Shown one piece after another: positions 7,515 through 13,980 of a stretch of DNA of 19,590 nt (position 1 is its first letter; every line of letters starts with the position of its first letter). Both the position numbers and the translations under genes were made by a program. Location of the stretch: positions 1 to 19,590 of the forward strand of contig JARKQP010000052.1 in NCBI GenBank assembly GCA_029974875.1. Reading direction: 5' to 3'. The DNA comes from Mobilitalea sp. (GTDB lineage Bacteria > Bacillota_A > Clostridia > Lachnospirales > Lachnospiraceae). The notes below the pieces were generated by a model. The model saw only the letters and a program-made list of their open reading frames with translations, ran no database searches and had not been told where the DNA came from.

Positions 7515-8087
7515 TTACTCCTCCACAATGACGTTACAGGTGAGGATTTTTCCCTTTACCTTTGCTACTATTACAGTCTTTCCTTTTGCTACTGCTTTTA
7601 CATTACCGAGGAGGCTGACCTCGGCCACCCTGGTGTCACCGCTTTTCCAGCGCACAAAGGAAGGGGTGCCCCGGATTTTCAGTCGGTAGGAATCCCCTTT
7701 TTTCAGCCGGAGGGTCTTTTTATTAATGTCGATGACATGAACCCTGCATTTTAACTCCTTGTTGTCCACCTCAGCTATAATAAATGCCTTGCCGGTCTGA
7801 TAGCCAAATACCCTCCCATTAAAGTTGACCTCGGCCACCTTAAAATTGGTGGAATAAAAGGAGACCCGCTTATTGATGCCAAAGACATAGAGGTGGAATT
7901 CCTCTCCCTTGATCAGGTACAGATCCCTTTCATTCAAATGCAGCACAAAGGGCAGCACAACCAGCTTCCGGTAAAACAGGGAGGAATTCATATAAACAAA
8001 CCTCCCCAGAACGACAACAATCAGGGCGAATATAAAAAGCTTTATTATATTGAAATGGAACGGTTTTTTACAATTGCTTCGACTCAT
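7515..8087 (-). CDS. Membrane-anchored protein with two Big_2-like Ig domains
   Basis: The protein has 190 residues: a basic, asparagine-containing start, one transmembrane helix (about 14-33, IIKLFIFALIVVVLGRFVYM) and then two repeats of about 70 residues. The second (about 120-189) is a clear Big_2 domain: TLRLKKGDSYRLKIRG, VRWKSGDTRVAEVSLLGNVKAVAKGKTVIVAKVKGK. The first (about 48-118) has the same layout but is more diverged (LYLIKGEEFHLYVFG, VAEVNFNGRVFGYQTGKAFIIAEV). The N-in orientation puts the Ig domains outside the cell. No function is known; Ig-like domains of this kind usually bind other proteins or wall polymers. It lies directly upstream of the carboxypeptidase gene on the same strand. 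The ribosome-binding site is weak, so the start is not certain. Confidence 0.8.
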   Translation of the reverse strand: MSRSNCKKPFHFNIIKLFIFALIVVVLGRFVYMNSSLFYRKLVVLPFVLHLNERDLYLIKGEEFHLYVFGINKRVSFYSTNFKVAEVNFNGRVFGYQTGKAFIIAEVDNKELKCRVHVIDINKKTLRLKKGDSYRLKIRGTPSFVRWKSGDTRVAEVSLLGNVKAVAKGKTVIVAKVKGKILTCNVIVEE

Positions 8088-8130
8088 ATCAGCATCCAGC
8101 TTTTTCTTCCAGTTTTAATACATTCTATGT

Positions 8131-8136
8131 ATTATA
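8131..8136 (-). promoter_or_regulatory. Possible -10 box of the small Big_2 protein gene
   Basis: A perfect TATAAT on the minus strand, about 45 bp before the start codon. No good -35 is at standard spacing; TTAGCA is 15 nt upstream. Confidence 0.3.
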
Positions 8137-8161
8137 CTTGAAAAACTGTATTGCTAAAAAC

Positions 8162-8208
8162 ATAAAATCACAAACCCCGGTTAAAAAACCCGTTCCATCC
8201 CTTGTGAT
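8162..8208 (-). terminator. Possible pdp terminator
   Basis: On the minus strand, ATCACAA and TTGTGAT can form a 7-bp outer stem with a small GGTT/AACC stem inside, followed by TTTATGTTTTT. The large inner loop makes it less certain. Confidence 0.4.
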
Positions 8209-8235
8209 CTCACATTTCGGCTCTTGTCCCTAGGA

Positions 8236-8333
8236 ATTTCCATAAAACTTTTCCATAAAACTTCTCCATAAAACGTTTCCTTAAAGCTTCCCTTAAAGCT
8301 TTCCCTTAGACTTTCCCGAAATTTCCCTTAGAA
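8236..8333 (-). repeat. Degenerate 11-13 bp tandem repeats starting at the pdp stop codon
   Basis: Reading the minus strand from the last pdp codons, TTCTAAGGGAAA (which contains the stop TAA) is followed by about seven related units: TTTCGGGAAAG, TCTAAGGGAAAGC, TTTAAGGGAAGC, TTTAAGGAAACG, then TTTTATGGAGAAG and similar. The units drift gradually along the array. Confidence 0.7.
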
Positions 8334-9653
8334 TCTTGTTACCCCGTCCTTCGTTACAATTGCGTAGACCGTCTTTGGCTTTTCTATTTTATTTTCCCCG
8401 ATGACATAGGCGTTTAATAAGCGCTGCTTTGCCTCCCTCAGTTTATTCCCATCATTTGCATACAGGGTTGCAAGGGCTTCCCCCTTTACAACATGGTCTC
8501 CCAGCTTCTTATGGATCTTTACACCGACACTGATGTCGATTGTGCTTTCCTTGGTTTCCCTTCCGCCGCCAAGCACTAAGGACGTCATCCCCACTTCATC
8601 CGTATGGATATAGGTGATGTACCCTTGCTCCGGGGCAGCTACTTCTTCCTCCAGACCCGCTTTGGCAAACAGCTCCGTATGGAAAACCGGCCCGTTGTCA
8701 CCTCCCTGCGCCCGGACAAATTCCGCAAACTTACTTAAGGCACTTCCATCCTCCAGCTTTTGTGCAAGAAGCTTCCCGGCTTCCTCCACATCCCTTGCTA
8801 CCTCCGCCCCCACAAGCATATAGGAAGCCAGGATCATGCTGACCTCCAGCAGATCCTTTGGGCCTTCCCCCCGCAAGGTATCGATGGCCTCGATTACCTC
8901 CAGGGTATTGCCGACCGCATTCCCTAAGGGCTGGTTCATATCCGTGATCACCGCAGAGGTTTTCCTTCCCGCAATGGTTCCGATCTGTACCATTTCCTGG
9001 GCTAAGGCCAGGGAATCCTCCAGGGTTTTCATAAAGGCACCACTGCCGGTCTTCACATCCAGCACTATGACGTCAGAGCCGGAAGCAATCTTTTTGCTCA
9101 TGATACTGCTGGCAATCAGGGAGAGATTATCAACCGTGGCGGTCACATCCCTAAGGGCATAAATCTTCTTGTCCGCCGGCGCCAGATTCGCCGTCTGGCC
9201 TACGATTGCCATCTTGATGGTATTTACATTTTCGATAAATTGCTCCGTTGTAATTGTAGTTGAAAACCCTGGAAAGCTCTCCAGCTTATCAATGGTTCCG
9301 CCGGTATGTCCAAGTCCGCGTCCGGACATTTTAGCCACCGGAATTCCAAGGGATGCCACCAGCGGCCCCAGTACCAGGGAGGTTTTGTCGCCTACACCGC
9401 CAGTGCTGTGTTTATCCACCTTAACCCCATGGATTTTGGAAAGATCCAGAAGATCCCCGCTGTGGGCCATGGCAACGGTCAGCGCCGCCGTCTCCTCATG
9501 ATCCATTCCGTTCAAGCATACGGCCATTAAAAAAGCTGACATCTGGTAATCCGGAACCGTACCTTCCGTATAGCCTTTCACGATAAATTCAATCTCCTCC
9601 TGGGTCAGGCGCTCTTTATTCTTCTTTTTATTAATTAAATCATACATTTTCAT
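8328..9653 (-). CDS. pdp: Pyrimidine-nucleoside phosphorylase
   Basis: The enzyme cleaves uridine, thymidine or deoxyuridine with phosphate to free base and (deoxy)ribose-1-phosphate, in pyrimidine salvage. Family features in order: the helical N-terminal domain starting MKMYDLINKK; DKHSTGGVGDKTSLVLGP (phosphate site); the phosphorylase signature SGRGLGHTGGTIDKLES; then RDVTATVDNLSLIASSIMSKKIASG and DVKTGSGAFM (substrate site); and the C-terminal alpha/beta domain ending with IGVGVKIHK-like and VVKGEALATLYAND segments. The length (441) is normal. ATG at 9653 is chosen because GGAGG lies 9 nt upstream; the in-frame TTG at 9659 is too close to it. Thymidine phosphorylase (DeoA) is the near relative, but the sequence style is that of Gram-positive Pdp. 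It is flanked by a structured leader and by repeats at its stop codon. Confidence 0.94.
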   Translation of the reverse strand: MKMYDLINKKKNKERLTQEEIEFIVKGYTEGTVPDYQMSAFLMAVCLNGMDHEETAALTVAMAHSGDLLDLSKIHGVKVDKHSTGGVGDKTSLVLGPLVASLGIPVAKMSGRGLGHTGGTIDKLESFPGFSTTITTEQFIENVNTIKMAIVGQTANLAPADKKIYALRDVTATVDNLSLIASSIMSKKIASGSDVIVLDVKTGSGAFMKTLEDSLALAQEMVQIGTIAGRKTSAVITDMNQPLGNAVGNTLEVIEAIDTLRGEGPKDLLEVSMILASYMLVGAEVARDVEEAGKLLAQKLEDGSALSKFAEFVRAQGGDNGPVFHTELFAKAGLEEEVAAPEQGYITYIHTDEVGMTSLVLGGGRETKESTIDISVGVKIHKKLGDHVVKGEALATLYANDGNKLREAKQRLLNAYVIGENKIEKPKTVYAIVTKDGVTRF

Positions 9654-9662
9654 AGGCAAATA

Positions 9663-9711
9663 CCTCCGTAATAAAACTCGTGGTCACGGGGCCAAAAGCC
9701 CCGAACTACGG
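9663..9711 (-). promoter_or_regulatory. pdp leader hairpin overlapping the ribosome-binding site
   Basis: On the minus strand, CCGTA (9707-9711) pairs with TACGG (9666-9670), whose last bases belong to the GGAGG site of pdp. Inside is a strong CGGGGC-TTTTG-GCCCCG hairpin (9687-9703). An alternative small stem CGTG/CACG competes with the outer pairing. It matches no riboswitch class I know. Confidence 0.4.
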
Positions 9712-9818
9712 TAATTTTTGTTCAAGTACATAAAACATATTGATACCCAGTGTACCATAGGCCACTTCATACAGCGCGGGAATAGCGCCTTTATGAGGAG
9801 TTAAAAATACCACTTTTC

Positions 9819-9831
9819 AACATATATTATA
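9819..9831 (-). promoter_or_regulatory. Possible pdp promoter (-10 box)
   Basis: A perfect TATAAT on the minus strand at 9826-9831, in a run of alternating A/T. No convincing -35 lies 17 nt upstream. It would give a leader of about 165 nt. The rest of the pdp-aroF gap (9832-9995) shows no gene. Confidence 0.35.
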
Positions 9832-9995
9832 TACCATAATTTTAAAAAAGCCTATCCTGTCCCGGGATTTTTCTGAAATTTAAGCATCCCTCATCTCCCG
9901 GCCTGGAATACATCATATAGTTGATAGGACCATATTACCCCCCACCTGCCTGGCACCGTATTACAGTACATTTAGGCACATTTTCAAGGAAGTGA

Positions 9996-10024
9996 TTGAC
10001 GTACCGGGAAAAACAAGATAAAAT
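9996..10024 (+). promoter_or_regulatory. Promoter of the DAHP synthase gene
   Basis: TTGACG (9996-10001), exactly 17 nt, TAAAAT (10019-10024). Transcription would start near 10031, 25 nt before the ATG at 10056. The TTG that opens the longest reading frame is the first three bases of this -35 box. Confidence 0.65.
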
Positions 10025-10055
10025 AAATCAACAAAATACGAGGGAGATCGATAAA

Positions 10056-11084
10056 ATGAGTTTTGAATTTATAAAAAAAGTCATCTCACCGGAGGAGCTG
10101 GTAGAGGCTTATCCGCTGCCGGAAAGAGATGTGCTTCGTAAAAAGGAACGTGACCAACAGATTAAAGATGTCATTACCGGCGCTTCAGATAAATTCCTTG
10201 TAATCATCGGACCCTGCTCTGCCGATAACGAGGATGCAGTATGTGACTATATCTCCCGCCTTGCGAAGGTCCAGGAAAAGGTGGAGGATAAGGTTATCCT
10301 AATTCCAAGAATTTATACCAATAAGCCCAGAACCACCGGGGAGGGATATAAGGGAATCGTCCACCAGCCGGATCCCGAGAAGGAACCGGATCTGCAGGAA
10401 GGCCTGATTGCCATGAGAAAGATGCATCTGCGCGCGATTGCTGAAAGCGGGCTTACTGCTGCGGATGAGATGCTCTATCCTGAAAACTGGCCCTATGTGG
10501 AAGACATCCTATCCTACGTGGCTGTCGGTGCCCGTTCCGTTGAGGACCAGCAGCACCGTCTTACCATCAGCGGCATGGATGTTCCGGCAGGCATGAAGAA
10601 TCCCACCAGTGGTGACTTCTCCGTTATGTTAAACTCCGTTGTTGCTGCCCAGGCTAAGCACACCTTTCTTTACCGCACCTGGGAGGTTAACACCTCCGGC
10701 AACGAGCTTGCCCATACCATCTTAAGGGGCGCCGTGAACAAGCATGGCCAGAGCCTGCCTAATTACCACTACGAGGATCTTAACCTGCTGTTCTCCATGT
10801 ATCAGGAGCGTGATTTATTAAACCATGCGGCCATCATTGATGCCAACCATGCCAATTCCAATAAAAAATATAAGGAACAGACCCGTATCGTAAAAGAGGT
10901 TCTTCACAGCCGCAGATTATCCCAGGATATCGCCAAGCTTGTGAAGGGCGTTATGGTAGAAAGCTATATCAAGGGCGGCACCCAGAAGGTTTCGGACCAT
11001 GTTTACGGTAAATCCATCACCGATCCATGCCTTGGTTGGGAGGATTCCGAAAAATTAATCTATACAATTGCCGACAGCATATAA
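10056..11084 (+). CDS. aroF: 3-deoxy-7-phosphoheptulonate synthase (type I DAHP synthase)
   Basis: It condenses phosphoenolpyruvate and erythrose-4-phosphate, the first step of the shikimate pathway to aromatic amino acids. Motifs match the E. coli AroF/G/H class: LVIIGPCSADNEDAV (52-56 GPCSA, PEP binding), RIYTNKPRTTGEGYKG, ADEMLYPENW, GARSVEDQQHR, SGMDVPAGMKNPTSGDF, TSGNELAHTILRG, IDANHANSNKKYKEQ (metal/substrate), VMVESYIKGGTQ and YGKSITDPCLGWEDSEKL. The ATG at 10056 is chosen: GGAG lies 9 nt upstream and a promoter lies just before it, so the longer TTG form at 9996 would start within the -35 box. No T-box or leader peptide was seen. The feedback-sensing type (Phe or Tyr) cannot be read here. 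It is the only plus-strand gene in the window and probably a single-gene unit. The symbol could equally be aroG. Confidence 0.95.
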   Translation: MSFEFIKKVISPEELVEAYPLPERDVLRKKERDQQIKDVITGASDKFLVIIGPCSADNEDAVCDYISRLAKVQEKVEDKVILIPRIYTNKPRTTGEGYKGIVHQPDPEKEPDLQEGLIAMRKMHLRAIAESGLTAADEMLYPENWPYVEDILSYVAVGARSVEDQQHRLTISGMDVPAGMKNPTSGDFSVMLNSVVAAQAKHTFLYRTWEVNTSGNELAHTILRGAVNKHGQSLPNYHYEDLNLLFSMYQERDLLNHAAIIDANHANSNKKYKEQTRIVKEVLHSRRLSQDIAKLVKGVMVESYIKGGTQKVSDHVYGKSITDPCLGWEDSEKLIYTIADSI

Positions 11085-11127
11085 TTAGGTTCCTGATTAC
11101 AAAGCTATAAAAAAGCTATAAAATATG

Positions 11128-11172
11128 AAAGGTTGCCATAGACCGGATGGGTTTCAGTCTATGGCAACCTTT
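11128..11172 (+). terminator. Strong, probably bidirectional terminator between aroF and xerD
   Basis: A perfect 16-bp inverted repeat (AAAGGTTGCCATAGAC, 13-nt loop, and its complement) about 45 bp after the aroF stop and 60 bp after the xerD stop. The two genes converge here. The A/T-rich flank on the left supplies a T-rich tail for minus-strand transcripts; the tail on the plus side is poor (CCTTTCTCC). Confidence 0.75.
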
Positions 11173-11233
11173 CTCCATATATTCAGAACAAGTAAAGCAG
11201 CTTGCCGGTTCATCTTATTTTCATCCCCAGTCC

Positions 11234-12112
11234 TTAAGCTCTTGGATGGGTATTCATATATACTTCCCGGCTGTTCTTATAGCTGTGTGACAGATATAAT
11301 TGGGTTGTGGCAATGTCGGCATGGCCTAAGAATTCCTGGACACTGCCCAGATCCGCCCCATTGTCAATCATATGTGCCGCAAAGGAATGCCGGATGGCAT
11401 TCGGGTTAATTTCCTGCATGCCCGCTGCCCTTGCATAGGTTTTTAAAATCTTCCACAGCCCCTGTCTGCTGAGCTGCTCCCCGTTGGTATTTAAAAACAG
11501 GTATTCGCTGCCCCGCTGCTTATCAAAGCTCTGGGATCTTATGTCCAAATACTCCTGCAAGGAGGACTTTGCAGCTTTTCCAAAGGGTACGATCCGCTCC
11601 CTTCTTTCCCCGCAGGTAATATATCTTGCAGATAAGTTCACATCCGTCACTTTAATCGCCGCCATCTCGGATACCTTAACTCCGGTGGCATACATAAGCT
11701 CCAGGATGGCCCGGTCGCGGATCCCTTTCCTGGTCTTCACATCAGGCTGTGCCAACAGCTTATCAACCAGGGATACCTCAATTACCTGGGGCACCTTCTT
11801 TTGCACCTTCGGCGGCTTAATCCGCTCGGAAGGATCCCCCTGTATGAGCTGCTGCTTTATAAGATATAGCACAAATGCTTTCATCGCCGCTATGTTTCTC
11901 GTGACTGAGGCAGGCGAAAAGCCTTCCTTTTCCAGGGTAAGCACGTAGGAATTCAAACTAGTCTCACTGATTTTTGTAATAGAACTGATATTTTGTTTCT
12001 CTAAGAAAAGCATTAGTTTTTTCAGGTCATTTTGATAAGCCTGCAGGGTGTTTTTGGATGCACCCTTAACTTCCTTCATATACACGAGAAAATCATTGAT
12101 ATACTGTTCCAT
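11234..12112 (-). CDS. xerD: Tyrosine recombinase XerD-like, with altered catalytic residues
   Basis: XerD works with XerC at dif sites to resolve chromosome dimers. The N-terminal SAM-like domain (about 1-85, LVYMKEVKGASKNTLQAYQNDL, EGFSPASVTRNIAAMKAFVLYL) and the catalytic domain match XerD over the full 292 residues. Retained: R241 (in AIRHSFAAH), H264 (FLGHADIATT) and the nucleophile Y273 (TTQLYLSH). Changed: Arg I is K146 (YATGVKVSE, usually YATGLRVSE); the beta-hairpin lysine of the usual GKG is G168 (TCGERRERIVPFG); and the His of HxLR is N238 (NPNAIRH). The DNA reads cleanly at these codons with no frameshift. The ATG has AAGGAGG upstream. It sits after spoIIM, as is common for housekeeping XerD. 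Whether it is active is open. Confidence 0.88.
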   Translation of the reverse strand: MEQYINDFLVYMKEVKGASKNTLQAYQNDLKKLMLFLEKQNISSITKISETSLNSYVLTLEKEGFSPASVTRNIAAMKAFVLYLIKQQLIQGDPSERIKPPKVQKKVPQVIEVSLVDKLLAQPDVKTRKGIRDRAILELMYATGVKVSEMAAIKVTDVNLSARYITCGERRERIVPFGKAAKSSLQEYLDIRSQSFDKQRGSEYLFLNTNGEQLSRQGLWKILKTYARAAGMQEINPNAIRHSFAAHMIDNGADLGSVQEFLGHADIATTQLYLSHSYKNSREVYMNTHPRA

Positions 12113-12143
12113 TTCCTTCCTCCTTAAAGACGGACCTCCATTT

Positions 12144-12217
12144 AGAAGCCTCCAAAACTACCCTGGAAAAGGCTTTTATATTTGGTCTTTTCCAAAATCG
12201 TTTTGGTTAAGGCTTCT
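12144..12217. repeat. 74-bp nested inverted repeat between spoIIM and xerD
   Basis: Three 7-bp stems nest in order: AGAAGCC (12144-12150) with GGCTTCT (12211-12217), CCAAAAC (12152-12158) with GTTTTGG (12200-12206), and GGAAAAG (12165-12171) with CTTTTCC (12187-12193), around a 15-nt loop. Total 21 bp in 74 nt. There is no T-run, so it is not a simple terminator. In the transcript it ends about 30 nt before the xerD start. Confidence 0.75.
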
Positions 12218-12257
12218 TATTGGAGATTCGTATTGGACAGGGATAAACCTCTTACTG

Positions 12258-12872
12258 CTACTTCCATAAGATACCAAGGGCTTTTTTCAAAAGGTAAGCG
12301 CCCGGATACGCCTCCAGAAAACATGCCAGCAGCAACGCTGCCGCCAAAATGAGCAAAAGCAAAAGATTGGATTGCATAAGCTTTGTAATTCCACGGAAAT
12401 GAGAACGGTTCTCCTGGTAGATCGTCCGATTCACTTCAAAGCCTTTATATAAGCAGATTAAAGCGATTGGGATATATAAAAGCCCATGGGGAAGGATTGA
12501 AACGAATACGACCAATCCGCCCTTCCACCCATATTGAATTGTCAAAGCTGAAATCAAAAAGCCTGCGTGAAAGCCTACTGCTGTTATCTTAAATGCCATA
12601 TAGGGAATTCCCAGGACTGTTATTGCCAACAACCAGAATATAATAAACTCTTCGAGGTTCTTACTGAGTATATACCGGAACAGGCCGGAATAATTAATGC
12701 TCTGGGTCGTAATCCCTGTGATTACACTTCCCTCATATTCCTTCAACGATCCGATATAATTGTCCTGAAAAAGGTTAGCATATAAAACTCCTGCAACCAG
12801 TCCAAAGACCAGAAGTAATACTGCTATTTGAATCATATTAAAATTGCCTAGAGAAAGCTTATGCTGTTTCAT
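12258..12872 (-). CDS. spoIIM: Stage II sporulation protein M
   Basis: SpoIIM is a polytopic membrane protein of the SpoIID-SpoIIM-SpoIIP complex that drives engulfment of the forespore. The 204-residue length and the layout fit the family: an N-terminal helix (IQIAVLLLVFGLVAGVLYANL), an outside loop, a helix at about 74-93 (FIIFWLLAITVLGIPYMAF), the conserved GFHAGFLISALT, GLVVFVSILPHGLLYIPIALI, and a C-terminal helix (LLLLLILAAALLLACFLEA). GLVVF...LPHG is the typical core. The Shine-Dalgarno site is weak (GCAGGG). No good housekeeping promoter was found between nudF and this gene; a sporulation sigma factor is expected from the Bacillus model but I cannot point to its boxes. It marks the organism as a spore former by descent. 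Confidence 0.9.
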   Translation of the reverse strand: MKQHKLSLGNFNMIQIAVLLLVFGLVAGVLYANLFQDNYIGSLKEYEGSVITGITTQSINYSGLFRYILSKNLEEFIIFWLLAITVLGIPYMAFKITAVGFHAGFLISALTIQYGWKGGLVVFVSILPHGLLYIPIALICLYKGFEVNRTIYQENRSHFRGITKLMQSNLLLLLILAAALLLACFLEAYPGAYLLKKALGILWK

Positions 12873-12983
12873 ATACCCTGCCTACCAATCATCACGATCT
12901 ATAACATTAATATGTCAATTCCGGTATAATAGAACAAGCTTCCGGGAGGAAAATAGAATTTCCTCTCTTTATTTTCCCTTCAT

Positions 12984-13517
12984 CTATAATCCAACCTTAG
13001 CCTTATATGCCAGGATGGCGGCAATTGTCTTGGCGTCCACAATCTTACCCTCCAGGATCATTTTCGTCAATTCCTCCACGGAATGGCGCTCCAGCGTTAC
13101 AAACTCGTCCTCATCTAAATTCTGATGGCTTTGGGTAACGCCGGTCGTATAATAAATTCCTATTTTTTCATTGCTAAAGGCTACCGTCGTATAAAGATCC
13201 AGGAGATGGAATACCTCCCCTGCCTTATATCCGGTCTCTTCCTCGCACTCGCGGATTGCGCAGGTACGGCAATCCTCCCCAGGATTTAACCCTCCTGCCG
13301 GGATCTCCAGGGTATACTGGTCAACCGCATTCCGGTACTGCCTGACCATTAAAATCATTCCATCCCCGTCAACAGGAACCATTGCTGCAGCACCTCTATG
13401 GTCGATGAAATCAAAATTCGTAATCTTACCGCCTTCAACCTCGATGGTATCATTGTAATAATCGATGATACGGCCTTTATGGATTAAGTCCCTTTTTAAC
13501 CTTTTGTGTGGATTCAT
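12984..13517 (-). CDS. nudF: ADP-ribose pyrophosphatase (Nudix hydrolase)
   Basis: NudF hydrolyses ADP-ribose to AMP and ribose-5-phosphate. The 177-residue protein has the N-terminal strand domain (GRIIDYYNDTIEVEGGK), the segment RGAAAMVPV, VRQYRNAVDQYTLEIPAGG just before the box, a complete Nudix box from about residue 97 (GGLNPGEDCRTC, then RECEEETGY), and the C-terminal DAKTIAAILAYK typical of the family. The start ATG has AAGGAG 8 nt upstream. It lies upstream of spoIIM on the same strand with a 111-bp gap that contains a small hairpin but no clear terminator. The tandem-repeat array lies just upstream, so any promoter must be in the 40 bp between them or inside the array; I could not identify one. 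Confidence 0.9.
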   Translation of the reverse strand: MNPHKRLKRDLIHKGRIIDYYNDTIEVEGGKITNFDFIDHRGAAAMVPVDGDGMILMVRQYRNAVDQYTLEIPAGGLNPGEDCRTCAIRECEEETGYKAGEVFHLLDLYTTVAFSNEKIGIYYTTGVTQSHQNLDEDEFVTLERHSVEELTKMILEGKIVDAKTIAAILAYKAKVGL

Positions 13518-13589
13518 GTCTAAAACTCCTTTATTATGATTATGTTATCCTAGTTATGACCTATTTATTATTTTGTTTTATCTGCACTG

Positions 13590-13980
13590 TTTCATTATTT
13601 TAAATCTTATCTGTATTACTTTTACTATTTTTAAATCTTATCTACATTACTTTTACTATTTTTGAATCTTACTTGCATCTGCTTTCACTATTTTTAAATC
13701 TTACCTGCATCTACTTTCACTATTTTTGAAGCTTATCTGCATCTGCTTTCACTATTTTTAAATCTTACCTGCATCTACTTTCACTATTTTTGAAGCTTAC
13801 CTGCATCTGCTTTCACTATTTTTAAATCTTACCTGCATCTACTTTCACTATTTTTGAAGCTTACCTGCATCTGCTTTCACTATTTTTGAATCTTACCCGC
13901 ATTACTTTCACTATTTTTAAATCTTACCTGCATTTACTTTCGCTATTTTAAATTTTACCTGGATTTGCTTTCACTATTTT
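13590..13980. repeat. Tandem array of 31-32 bp units downstream of proC
   Basis: About twelve full units and one partial, head to tail without spacers, each starting TTTCACTATTTTT on the plus strand; a more degenerate copy may extend to 13561. Units 13683-13874 alternate between two versions (TTTTTAAATCTTACC and TTTTTGAAGCTTACC), giving a 64-bp higher-order repeat in three copies. Outer units are 30-31 bp and more diverged. The last partial unit includes the proC stop codon. No long reading frame runs through it. Confidence 0.92.

Noticed and set aside
9832..9995. T-box or aromatic amino acid attenuator before aroF
   Set aside because: No T-box sequence, leader peptide rich in aromatic codons or terminator/antiterminator pair was seen, and the promoter found leaves only about 25 nt of leader.
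12144..12217. The palindrome near xerD as the chromosome dif site
   Set aside because: It is much larger than the 28-bp dif core and does not show the known arm sequences.
12895..12918. Perfect minus-strand TTGACA upstream of spoIIM
   Set aside because: No -10 box lies at 15-19 nt; the nearest TATAGA is only 9 nt away.
12946..12965. GAGGAAA/TTTCCTC hairpin followed on the plus strand by TCTTTATTTT
   Set aside because: It looks like a plus-strand terminator, but there is no plus-strand gene before it; on the minus strand, where nudF ends, it has no T tail.
13561..13980. Regular repeats at a roughly 32-bp period, like CRISPR repeats
   Set aside because: The units are adjacent with no unique spacers, drift in sequence and length, and no cas gene is near.
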